From Fidelibacterota bacterium (lineage in GTDB: Bacteria > Fidelibacterota > UBA8477 > JABMPR01): a stretch of 56,136 bases of DNA. Shown one piece after another: positions 26,075-35,400 of this stretch. Positions within the stretch are counted from its first letter, which is position 1, and the number at the start of each line of letters is the position of its first letter. The stretch lies in assembly GCA_024278595.1 (NCBI GenBank), contig JAJRSW010000004.1:1-56136 (forward strand), written 5' to 3'. The notes beneath the pieces are model-generated. The model was not told the origin of the DNA. It was given only the letters and a program-made list of their open reading frames with translations, and did no database searches. The position numbers and the translations under genes were made by a program.

Positions 26075-27655
26075 TCAGGACAGACTCACGCGTAAGTCTT
26101 CGGGAGCAAAAAAGGAGCCTTCAATACCCACAGGATGGTTGGCTGCATGATGACGCAGAATGCTATATACCAAGGCTTGACCCTCAGGCAGATCCAACTG
26201 CTCACAAATCTCCTCGATACTCAGACCGCTATCAGCTTCAGATAACAGGTTCAGGATGCGATCCTTGGTTTCCAGAACCTGGCCAGCAGCTTGCTTCCCC
26301 GCCTCCACACCAGGTTGATGATAGGCGTTGATATTGATCAGGGAAGCGTAGAGACCCACAGTTCTTTCATAAAGGGCGATGAGAGCGCCAACACTTTTTG
26401 GCGAAAGATCTGAGATGGTTATGGTCAGGGAGCGACGATCATTTTGGCGCAGGGCAGTCCGGGTTCCGCGGAAAAACCCGAACAGGTAGTCACCGCTGGT
26501 ATTTTTCCCAGCTACCAGAATAGATTTTCCAGTTCGGTCTGTGAGAACCTCAATGAAGGTCACAAAAAAATTATCCAGACCATCGCGGAGCTGTTGTAGG
26601 TAGGCATGTTGGTCACTTGATCCTTTATTACCATAGACGGCGAGACCCTGCTGTACCAATGTGCCATTCAAATCCATGCTTTTTCCCAGGGATTCCATAA
26701 TTAGCTGCTGGAGGTACCGGCTGAACAACAGCAGGCGATCCTTATAAGGCAGGATTACCATATCCTTTTTACCGCGGCCTCCGCCAAGGATGTACCAAGC
26801 TGCTGCCAGTAGAGCCGCCGGATTACGGGCAAATTCTTTAGATCTAGTTTGAGCATCCATGAGTTGGGCACCAGCGAGCAAGCTTTGAACATCAATACCC
26901 ATGAGCGCCATGGGTAGTAATCCCACTGCCGACATAACCGAAGTTCGACCACCCACCCAATCCCACATGGGAAAAATTGATAACCAGCCCGTCGCTTCAG
27001 CCAGTTTAAATAGCTGACTGCCATCACCGGTAATGGCAACAGCGTGTTTAGTGAAATCGAGTTGCTGTTGACTGAAATGGTGTTGGGTTTCCAGCATGCC
27101 GTTGCGCGTTTCAGCAGTCCTGCCAGATTTTGAGATGACGATGACCAGAGTCTGGTTAAGCGATCTGGCAAGTTGTTTCAGGGTCCGGTCAATTCCATCT
27201 GGATCAGTGTTGTCCAGAAAATGAAGCTCCAATCCGTCCCGGGTATCCAGTGCATCAGCGAGAAATTGGGGTCCCAGTGCAGAACCGCCGATCCCGATGA
27301 TGAGAGCATGGGTGAACTTTTGCGCTGTGGGCGGAGTGATGATGCCATGCAAGATGTTATAAGCAAAAGTGTTAATATCTGCATTTGCCTGGTTTATCTG
27401 ATCTCTGATGGTGGATGACGGTGCTAAATCCGGGTTACGTAACCAATAGTGACCGACCTGTCGATTTTCATCGGGATTGGCTATGGAGCCAGCCTCAAGT
27501 TTGTCCATGGCAATGAGGGCTCTTTGAATTTCGGATCCCATGGCTGTGAGTTGACCATTGGAGATGCCGCTATCACTTAGATCCAGATAAAGGCCGAGTT
27601 CTGAATGTGAATAAAGCTCTGAATAATATTTGCGCCAGCTTGGTGAAGGTCCCAT
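26075..27655 (-). CDS. pgi: Glucose-6-phosphate isomerase
   Basis: 526 residues. It interconverts glucose 6-phosphate and fructose 6-phosphate in glycolysis and gluconeogenesis. It has the SIS-type sugar-phosphate loops IGIGGSALGPQF and VISKSGRTAET, the PGI signature WDWVGGRTSVMSAVG, the catalytic Glu in MESLGKSMD, the His in GSSDQHAYLQQ, and the late GVEAGKQAA with the conserved Lys. The last about 65 residues, after the catalytic domain, form a small winged-helix-like extension (LSIEEICEQLDLPEG) seen in PGIs of several bacterial lineages. It supports use of glucose released by the amylases at the left end. Confidence 0.93.
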   Translation of the reverse strand: MGPSPSWRKYYSELYSHSELGLYLDLSDSGISNGQLTAMGSEIQRALIAMDKLEAGSIANPDENRQVGHYWLRNPDLAPSSTIRDQINQANADINTFAYNILHGIITPPTAQKFTHALIIGIGGSALGPQFLADALDTRDGLELHFLDNTDPDGIDRTLKQLARSLNQTLVIVISKSGRTAETRNGMLETQHHFSQQQLDFTKHAVAITGDGSQLFKLAEATGWLSIFPMWDWVGGRTSVMSAVGLLPMALMGIDVQSLLAGAQLMDAQTRSKEFARNPAALLAAAWYILGGGRGKKDMVILPYKDRLLLFSRYLQQLIMESLGKSMDLNGTLVQQGLAVYGNKGSSDQHAYLQQLRDGLDNFFVTFIEVLTDRTGKSILVAGKNTSGDYLFGFFRGTRTALRQNDRRSLTITISDLSPKSVGALIALYERTVGLYASLININAYHQPGVEAGKQAAGQVLETKDRILNLLSEADSGLSIEEICEQLDLPEGQALVYSILRHHAANHPVGIEGSFFAPEDLRVSLS

Positions 27656-27816
27656 GTACGAGTTATCCTTACAAGAAGTTGTGAGTTTAAATGGTCAAAG
27701 CCAATATATCAGGATGATGAGGGGGGTGAAGCAGAATCTTTGGTCTAATGGAGCAAATCCAGTTAAAATTAAAGCAGGGAGCGTGGTCGATTCCATCTAC
27801 TCCAGGAGAAGAAAAT

Positions 27817-27842
27817 CCCCCTGAAGCTTGCACAACAGGGGG
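27817..27842 (-). terminator. Hairpin terminator downstream of the small membrane peptide
   Basis: CCCCCTG (27817-27823) pairs with CAGGGGG (27836-27842). On the minus strand the stem is followed by ATTTTCTTC, a plausible U-rich tail. It sits 40 bases past the stop at 27882 and does not correspond to the end of any larger gene. Confidence 0.5.
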
Positions 27843-27881
27843 ACGTTGGTGGAGTTTATCCGATGCGATAAATGAGGGTTA

Positions 27882-28001
27882 TTAAATATGTTGAAGTGTA
27901 ATGGTGAAGCAGAAATAAATGCCAATGAATATGGCACTACTTAATAGAGACCCACCGATCCCGCTTAGAATCTGGCTGCTGGCTGGTTGTGCTAATTTCA
28001 T
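27882..28001 (-). CDS. Candidate 39-residue small membrane protein
   Basis: Short frame too small for standard gene calls. It starts MKLAQPASSQILSG, has one hydrophobic helix (about residues 14-34, with LLSSAIFIGIYFCF) and ends LQHI. AAAGG lies about nine bases before the ATG, and a hairpin with a T-rich tail follows on the same strand. These three independent signals make a real small transcript plausible. No family is recognised. The rest of the gap 27656-28224 shows no other gene. It could be a single-pass regulatory or toxin-like peptide, but nothing nearby supports either. Confidence 0.4.
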   Translation of the reverse strand: MKLAQPASSQILSGIGGSLLSSAIFIGIYFCFTITLQHI

Positions 28002-28224
28002 TTTAATGACCTTTCCATTAGTGGCATAATTACTCACGGCAGGAGTTAAGACAAGAGGCATGCCATTGCGGCTAAATATGGTCTATCTACATAAATAATA
28101 GATAGGTAGAGCTTCGAATAGTTTAATAGAGAAGCTGTTTCTTAGCATAAAAACGATATAGGAGCATATCATTATGATATGAGCGCAAGGTGTTTGTCAC
28201 CAGGCCTCAAGGGAGCGCGGTGGA

Positions 28225-28677
28225 TCAGATAAATTTGATCAAATCAAATTTAAATTCTTTCGGGTTGATCTCTTTAATAACACCCTCAACCGTGAGTTTA
28301 CCACCGCGCGTCATCCATGATTGATCTTGATAATCTTCCATATTGATCTCACCAATAATATGGATACTACGATCGTCCTGATAAGCCAGGAGCACTTCAC
28401 GAAAAGTGTCACCACGGGAGGAAGCTTTGCTGCTGGAAAAAATACTGCGAATATGGACTTTTTGGCCGATATATTCTTGTTTAGCCGGTTTTAATTCAGA
28501 GGGAGCCAGCCTGAAGATCCGGCTGACAATAATATCGGGTTGAATCTCCAGACTAAGTTGATGCTTTTTCCTGGGGGGCGATGTCAGTTTGGTGCGCTTT
28601 TTTTGTGAGGTCAGTACTATTACAATTATTAGAATCACCATGATTACTGCAATTCCGATAAATATCATTAAATCCAT
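28225..28677 (-). CDS. Membrane-anchored OB-fold-like protein of unknown function
   Basis: About 150 residues from the chosen start MDLMIFIGIAVIM, which is preceded by TGGAAAT; the frame stays open upstream, but that part looks non-coding. One N-terminal transmembrane helix is followed by a basic linker (SQKKRTKLTSPPRKKHQ) and a beta-rich domain: KQEYIGQKVHIRSIFSS, REVLLAYQDDRSIHIIGE, GGKLTVEGVIKEINPKEF. The pattern Y-x-G-x-x-V ... V-x-G-x-I resembles tRNA_anti-like/OB-fold domains of secreted or membrane proteins. No ligand or function is known. It stands alone. Confidence 0.6.
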   Translation of the reverse strand: MDLMIFIGIAVIMVILIIVIVLTSQKKRTKLTSPPRKKHQLSLEIQPDIIVSRIFRLAPSELKPAKQEYIGQKVHIRSIFSSSKASSRGDTFREVLLAYQDDRSIHIIGEINMEDYQDQSWMTRGGKLTVEGVIKEINPKEFKFDLIKFI

Positions 28678-29807
28678 CTTTATTTCCATTTCGCTGATTT
28701 TTCTAAAGGTAACAGGATGAAAGATAAGCCTTTCAACAAACAATGCAAACTCTCTGTTATGGCCGATTGTCAAGCACACGATAAACACGGTAGGGCAGAA
28801 TAATTTATGGTTCATTCTGAAAGTGAAGCCCGGTTTTCTTTTAATGTGAGCCGTATGTTATTTACGAGCAATACATGCAGAATAACACATATTAATAATA
28901 GTATGGTACGTGAGTATGATCCAGAAACAGTAACCTAATAGCGGGTTGCATAAATAGCAAAATAATTGGATAAAATAAATATGGCTTTGATTTATTTTCT
29001 CATTCCTATGCTGAGAATAAAAAAACTATTAAGGCACTGCCTGAGCTCTTGACCAGATACTAAATATGCTACAAAACCTAAATTAATGCTAAGTGCAAAC
29101 AAGATATGGGGGTTGAGATAAGCGATAAGGACTCCAATGAGCCAGATAAAAGCGGGGGAGTTAAAATTAAAAAAAGTAAATTACGTAAATCTAATGAGGC
29201 CTTGATATTCAACAGTGGGGATATGGAATACGGTAAATCATTAACCAGTTATATCTGGAACAATAAATACCTGCGTATATTAAGAAATAATGATCACACG
29301 TATTAATTAGTAACCTGACAAGCCGGAATAATCTGATCATAATTTGAAAATATCTTCCATCATTCTAATAATTTTAATAATACGTGGCTCACATTTATCA
29401 TCTATGAAAATGTAAAAGTAGCATACCGTTATACTTATGTTATAATTGCAGTTTGTTGGAAGCCAGAATAAAATTACTGATTTGTAGCGGGATTTCCTGG
29501 AATTCAAAAAAAACAGGGTATAAAAATATTTGTAATAAGTAGCTAGCGGTCAAAGGCCTGATCTGGAGTTTATGGTATGAATAATATGGAATTGATCCAA
29601 CTCTATTTGCCGTGGAAAAAGGTCGTCAAAAAGTCTCATGTAACATTATTCTTCAAATACCTTCAATAGCTGTCAAAAATATCAGACAGCGTATTTCATC
29701 TCTCTTTCAAGAAATCATAAAAAATGTTCTATAAAACAAGTATATACATATAGTAAGATAGGGTAAAAAGACATGGCACATCCTTTGACCTATATAGAGG
29801 AGTATTT
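28678..29807. other. AT-rich 1.1 kb upstream region of the surface locus
   Basis: Contains no recognisable gene. Two small frames are possible but weak. One of 66 residues lies at 29106-29306 on the plus strand, basic, with no convincing ribosome site. One of 30 residues lies at 29577-29669, starting MNNMELIQLYLPWKK, with GGAG upstream; it is cationic with alternating hydrophobic residues. The base composition is more AT-rich than the flanks. The promoter of the surface operon must lie near the right end. Confidence 0.4.
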
Positions 29808-30116
29808 ATGAGAAGAAACACAAAAGCAGATAAGCATCAAAATAAAGCCGAGAGAATTCCGACTTTGTCTGTGATTCTAAGTGCTCTTAATGCCAGTGTA
29901 AAAAATTTGGAAAAGGACTTGAAGAGCTCAGGTCCTTTTGTAACTAATGACCCCGCAGTTGTTCAAGATATGGTGCTTGAAAAATCAAAGTTACTAGCGA
30001 CTTCTAACGTGACAATTATCACAGGAAAATGCCAGATAAGTCGTAACAAAAAGGCTACCCAAAAAATGGGTGCTGAGCTCGATCATTTTGGGCTCACAGA
30101 AAAGAGGGTTAAGTAA
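29808..30116 (+). CDS. Small basic protein, first gene of the surface locus
   Basis: 102 residues, not recognised. Strong ribosome site AGAGGAG seven bases before ATG. There is no signal peptide or membrane helix, so it is probably cytoplasmic. It is Lys-rich at both ends (MRRNTKADKHQNKAER; SRNKKATQKMG) with a helical middle (LSVILSALNASVKNLEKDL). The stop TAA is followed immediately by the ATG of the next gene (TAAATG), so it is co-translated with a secreted DUF11 protein. The position suggests regulation or assembly of the surface proteins, but there is no direct evidence. Confidence 0.6.
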   Translation: MRRNTKADKHQNKAERIPTLSVILSALNASVKNLEKDLKSSGPFVTNDPAVVQDMVLEKSKLLATSNVTIITGKCQISRNKKATQKMGAELDHFGLTEKRVK

Positions 30117-30614
30117 ATGATCAGAGAGGCATTCACTAATATTACAAAAATAGCAATGATTGCCATGCTAAGTATTTATGTCGTGGTTGCACAAGGCAGA
30201 CCCCAGCTGGATATTAGAATTGAGGATTTCAAGGTCAACCTCACCAGTGCTGAAAAAGGGGATGTAGCCAACATCAGCTACCGCCCCGGTGATACTTTAC
30301 GCTATAGTATTACCGCCGCAAATGTGGGTGATGGTCTGATGGTATCCGCCCAGGTCGTTGATCCAATTCCGGTTGGTGTGACCTATGTTGCAGAGAGTGC
30401 CCGGGGAGCGGATACAGCGATCAGCTTCTCCATCAACCAGGGCAACACCTATGCACCCTGGCCACTCTATTACACGGTTCGAAATTCCAAAGGCATCCTG
30501 GTCAAACGCCAGGCTACACCTGATATGATCAGTCATATCAAATGGGCGCTTATGAGCGATCTGAAACCCAGGGAAGAATCAAGTTTAGAATTTTTAGTGG
30601 TGGTGAACAAATGA
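30117..30614 (+). CDS. Small secreted DUF11-domain protein
   Basis: 165 residues. It has a signal peptide (ITKIAMIAMLSIYVVVAQG, cleavage probably after AQ) and a single DUF11-like Ig domain. The domain shows the usual marks: YRPGDTLRYSITAANVGDG, then VVDPIPVGVTYVAESA, and near the end LKPREESSLEFLVVV. DUF11 modules are extracellular beta-sandwich repeats found in adhesins, S-layer-associated proteins and isopeptide-type pilins. It is shorter than a normal structural subunit and might be a cap, initiator or adaptor for the larger DUF11 proteins that follow. The next gene starts 89 bases on. Confidence 0.75.
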   Translation: MIREAFTNITKIAMIAMLSIYVVVAQGRPQLDIRIEDFKVNLTSAEKGDVANISYRPGDTLRYSITAANVGDGLMVSAQVVDPIPVGVTYVAESARGADTAISFSINQGNTYAPWPLYYTVRNSKGILVKRQATPDMISHIKWALMSDLKPREESSLEFLVVVNK

Positions 30615-30703
30615 AGTCCACCAATATTTTTATTAAGGATCCCAATACTGGGATCGATCAAAACATTAAACAATCACAGAAGCAAATAAAAGGAGGGTTT
30701 AAA

Positions 30704-32422
30704 ATGAAACCTATACGCTTCTTAATCGTTGCCATCGTCCTATTGGGGATGGTTGCAACAGCAAGTGCCTTAACGCCTGCCGGTGCAACTATTACCAATC
30801 AGGCTGTAGGTAACTATGACGATGCCAATGGCAATGCTATGACCGCAGTTACTTCGAATGTGGTGACAACCACTGTCGCTCAAGTAGGTGGTGTAGATGT
30901 TACCCCAGCTACCGATGCATCAACCGTCGAACCACAAACAGTGGTAGAATATGGTGTCCTCATTACCAATACTGGTAATGGCAGTGATATCATTGATCTG
31001 ACCCCTGTGCTTAGCGGCACCTATAGCGGAACGTTCACCGTTGAGTTGTGGCAAGATGACAACGGCGATGGTATTATCAATGGCAGTGATGCCATAATGA
31101 CAGCCACCGCTGGTGTTTACAATACGGGTTCCCTGGCCATGAATGGTGAATTTAACCTGGTTGTTAGGGTAGAAAACACCGATCTGGGTGCTGATGGTGA
31201 TGCACCGGTAGTGACCCTGACTGCTGAGAGTCAATTCGACGGTACGAAGACAGATGCTGGTGTTTATACCACCACCATCAATACTGCTTCGCTCACTATT
31301 GAAATGTCGACCGACAATCCGAGCCCACAACCTGGTGACCAGATCACCTATACGGTTTGTGCCACCAACGGTGCTGGAGCATCCACTGCTTACGGCGTGG
31401 TCTTCACCAACCTGCTCCCAGCTTACAGCAGTTACGTGTCGGGCAGTATTCTGCTTGGTACTACCGGGCTTACTGACGCTGCTGATGTAGATGCAGGTGA
31501 CTATGGCAATACTACTGCTAATACGGTTACTGTTGCCCTGGGTGATATCGCTGCTGGTGAACAGGTTTGTGTGAGCTTTACCGTTCTCTTGGCAAATGAT
31601 GTACCAGCCGGAACTGTTATTGATAACGATCCTGTGATCGACTATAACAACAGCGGGGGCGCTGCCTATCTTCCAGTATCACCACCTGATGGTAGTGGTC
31701 ATGGTGATGAGACCGTCGTGCAAGTCTATGCTGTAAGTCTGAGTACTGCTGATGTTGTCACTTACACCCAGGATCCTGGTGATGTAATAACCCTTACCTT
31801 CACAGTAACCAATGATGGTAATGGCAGTGACAATTTTGATCTGACCTATTCCAGCAGTGATGTTACCTGGGTTTTTTACATCGATGCCAATAGTAATGGA
31901 TTAGCCGATTCAGGTGAAGAAGCTACCAATTCAGGTATTTTGGCTCAAGCAGGTACCCAGGATATAATTGCTGTGGGAACAGTTCCAGCTGGAACTGCTG
32001 ACCAGACGGTTGATAATATCACCTTCACAGGTACATCAGTTGATGATCCTGCAGGAACGAAAGCTTCCGGAGATCTAGCTGAAACAGTTACCGTTACGGC
32101 TCCCCTGTTGGTTCTGGTAAAAACTGTAGCTGATAATGATGAATCCGGTGGTGAAACGAATAGTGCGGCACCAGGGGTCACAGTGACCTATACCATCGTT
32201 GTCCAGAATTGGGGTACGGGTGAAGCGACTGGTATTGTTGTAACAGATGTTGTCCCTACAAACACGACCTATGTAGCCAGTAGCGCTACTGGTGGTGCCG
32301 GTACTCCTGGTGAAACAGGCGGATCAGTAACCTGGAATATTACAACTCTCGCCGGTGATTCAAATACAGGTGACAGTACCTATCCAGAAACCACCCTAAC
32401 CTTCCAGGTAACCGTAGACTAG
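30704..32422 (+). CDS. Secreted DUF11 repeat protein (572 residues)
   Basis: The start at 30704 is fixed by AAAGGAGGG eight bases upstream and by the signal peptide MKPIRFLIVAIVLLGMVATASA. The mature protein begins with a short module, GATITNQAVGNYDDANGN, ending in SNVVTTTVA. About four beta-sandwich repeats follow, beginning near VDVTPATDASTVEPQ, SLTIEMSTDNPSPQPGDQ, VSLSTADVVTYTQDPGD and PLLVLVKTVADNDESGG. Two carry Ca-binding-like loops (DDNGDGIINGSD; DANSNGLADSGEE). It is acidic and rich in Thr, Asp and Gly, with no sorting domain or anchor. It looks like a soluble, possibly polymerising, surface subunit held by the OmpA-bearing giant protein next door; polymerisation is inferred. Confidence 0.8.
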   Translation: MKPIRFLIVAIVLLGMVATASALTPAGATITNQAVGNYDDANGNAMTAVTSNVVTTTVAQVGGVDVTPATDASTVEPQTVVEYGVLITNTGNGSDIIDLTPVLSGTYSGTFTVELWQDDNGDGIINGSDAIMTATAGVYNTGSLAMNGEFNLVVRVENTDLGADGDAPVVTLTAESQFDGTKTDAGVYTTTINTASLTIEMSTDNPSPQPGDQITYTVCATNGAGASTAYGVVFTNLLPAYSSYVSGSILLGTTGLTDAADVDAGDYGNTTANTVTVALGDIAAGEQVCVSFTVLLANDVPAGTVIDNDPVIDYNNSGGAAYLPVSPPDGSGHGDETVVQVYAVSLSTADVVTYTQDPGDVITLTFTVTNDGNGSDNFDLTYSSSDVTWVFYIDANSNGLADSGEEATNSGILAQAGTQDIIAVGTVPAGTADQTVDNITFTGTSVDDPAGTKASGDLAETVTVTAPLLVLVKTVADNDESGGETNSAAPGVTVTYTIVVQNWGTGEATGIVVTDVVPTNTTYVASSATGGAGTPGETGGSVTWNITTLAGDSNTGDSTYPETTLTFQVTVD

Positions 32423-32486
32423 GTCCCAAAAGGTTAGTAGTGATCTTTAGGTTCAAAACCCTCCACACGGGTCCCGTGAGCGGTAG

Positions 32487-35400
32487 ATGAGACGATTTCT
32501 CGCCTTGATCTCCCTCATGGGAGCCGTGGTTTTTGGTCAGGTTCCAGTTGGTACCGAGATCATAAACGTGGCCCAGTCATCCTATCAGGATGGCGGTGGC
32601 GCAACGTTTGTGGACAACTCAAATACGGTCATTACGACCGTAACCGAGGGCTATCAACTGGCAATCGCCAAAACCGTCAGTGCTACCGTTACAGCACCCG
32701 GCGAGATTTTGACCTATACGATCACAGTTTCAAACACTGGAAACATTTCCCCCGAGCCCTTTAACGTTACCGATACGATCAGCAGCGGTTTTGATATCAT
32801 TTCAAGTACACCTCCTGCTGATATTTCAGGTCAGGTTGTTGTCTGGAGTGCTGCAGAAATTGCCGCAGGCCAGACCATGATATTCGAACTGGAAGTCATG
32901 GCAGATGCCGGTCTTCCAGCAGACGAGGTATTTTCGAATATCGCCTGGTTGGCGGTTCAAGATGGTTTTGAACTTGTCAGTGACCCTGTGGAAGTAACCA
33001 TTGGTGCTCAATCAGATCTAACCATCACCAAGCTGGTAGCTGAACCATTCTCTTCAATTGGAGATACGGTCCACTATACCATCAATGTATATAGCACAGG
33101 CAATATTTTATCGACGGGTACAGTCGTATCAGATGTTTTGCCTGAACATGTCACATTTGCCGGTGCATCCCATGCGGGAACACTATCAAACGGTACAGTG
33201 ACCTGGGTCTTGAGCGATCTAGCTCCGGGAGATACCATGAGTCTCTCCCTGGATGTGATAGTTGCCGGGACCATGCCGGTGAATACGGATCTGACGAATA
33301 TGGCTGTAGTTGAAAATGATCAGGGAGTTTCTGAAGCAGCTTCCATCACATCGACTGCAAATCCCTGGATCCAATCCATCACCAAGTGGGCGGAAGATCT
33401 GGAGTATGCTTTTGCTGACACGGTTGAGTTTGTTATCACCATTGATAACAGCTCGATCAATCCAGTAAATGGCATCAATGTTCTGGATACACTCCCGGAA
33501 CCACTTCAGTATGTCTCTACCTCCCATGGTGGCGATTTTGCAGATGGTGTTATTACCTGGAACCTGGGGACACTCAATGCCGGAAATGTTTTAAACCTGA
33601 GGGTTGTGACCACGGTTGGTTCTCTGTTGGAGGCCAGACCGGAGATCACGAATAGAGCCTGGATCTCAACCGCAAATGCTGGCAGCAATCACAGTGATCA
33701 TATTGTATCGCTGGCTGCTTTCCCAGAATTGCAGTTGGAGAAATTGGCTCCTCAAGCTGTTACCGCTGGGGATTTCCTGGTTTACACCTTCATAATGAAT
33801 AATACGGGAAACTCAATGGCCCATGATGTGGTCCTGAGAGATACCCTTCCGGAATACTTGGTCTTTGACACATCAACGCGCGATTTCGATTACGATGAGG
33901 CTTCTCACAGCATCCTGTGGACACTGGGCGAGCTTGCCTCAGGTGGGACAGATACACTAAGGGTCACCACCTATGTTGCCTATCCCATCATCGATGAGAC
34001 CATTTTGGAAAATACGGCCTATCTATCCTGTATAGAGGGAAGTAGTTCCCAATCAACTGTAATTACTGTGGTCCAATCTGCTCCAGGTCTAAAAATGGAG
34101 ATAAACGGGATCCATACAGTGATGTCAGGTGATACGATCGTCTACCGGATAGACTATAATAATAACGGGACAGAAATCGCTACTGGATTGGTCCTTCGAG
34201 ATACACTTTCAACCCTGGTTGAATTTCTTGGAGCAAGCCTTTCTCACACCTACAATGATGCGAGTAGGATCATTCGTTGGAACTTGGAAGACATGGTTCC
34301 CGGTGATTCAGGTTCTGTTAATGTTACGGTTCGAGTGAGGGATGAAATCAACTACTCCACTCAACTCTTGAATGGTGCCTTGATCTCTTGTGATCAGGAG
34401 AATCAAGATGTTGCAGTCCATATTGCCACGGTTCGAGCGCCATTGATGAATATTGAATTGGTTGGTGATACCAGCTATGTCCTGGCTGGTGACATGATCC
34501 GCTATGATCTGTCTTTTTCAAATGTCGGTGATACCACAGCCACTAATGTTGTGGTGGTTGATACACTACCGAGGGAAGTCAGTTTCCTCAGTGCCACAAA
34601 TAATGGTGTTTATGACTCGACCAGTCACTCGATCACCTGGTTTGTGGGTGATCTTGAGCCCGCTGGATCCAATACTGCTTATTCCAGGAAATCTGGTGGA
34701 GCAGAAGTGGAGACTCTTGATCGCATATCGAGATTCCAAGATCCTGATACAACTTACATTGTGGATGTTGCAGTTAACTATCCCTTGCCCAATGGCATGG
34801 AATTATATAATACTGCTCACATTTTTTCAGATGAGAATTTGCAGGCCAGTGCTACTTGGCTGGCTATTGTAGTGGCCAGTCCCGAGTTCCTGTTTACCAA
34901 AACAGCCGAACTTGAAGTGTTTCCTGGTGATACCATCCATTATCAACTGGACTATGCCAATTATGGTACAGACCATGCCAGTGGTATCAGCATTCTGGAT
35001 ACACTTGATTCACGCTTGGTGTTCCTCGGTGCTACTGGAGATTACATCTATGATGCCGCCTCCCATTCACTATCCTGGTATGTTGGCGCCTTGGATGTTG
35101 AAGATACCGGCAGCTTCCAGATCACGACCATTGTTGATGGTATGCTGGAGCATGGTGCCCAGGTGGGTAATCGTGCCTGGCTGGTTTCCAACGAAGTGGA
35201 AGATCTACCAACTGAAGCTATAACTTCAAATATCTTACCGCTAAGTGTTGTTCTGAATGCCCAACCAAGAAGTATTCTTGGTAATGGTGCCTCAACCTCA
35301 ACCCTGGCCGCTCACGTCTATTCATTCCTTGGTAATCCGGTACCGGATGGTGTAAATGTGAATTTTTACACCGACAACGGAACCATACCTGATACTGTCT

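Noticed and set aside
34504-35223. Alternative-frame open stretches inside the giant surface gene
   Set aside because: Shadows of a long gene with consistent domain content in the main frame; no start signals.
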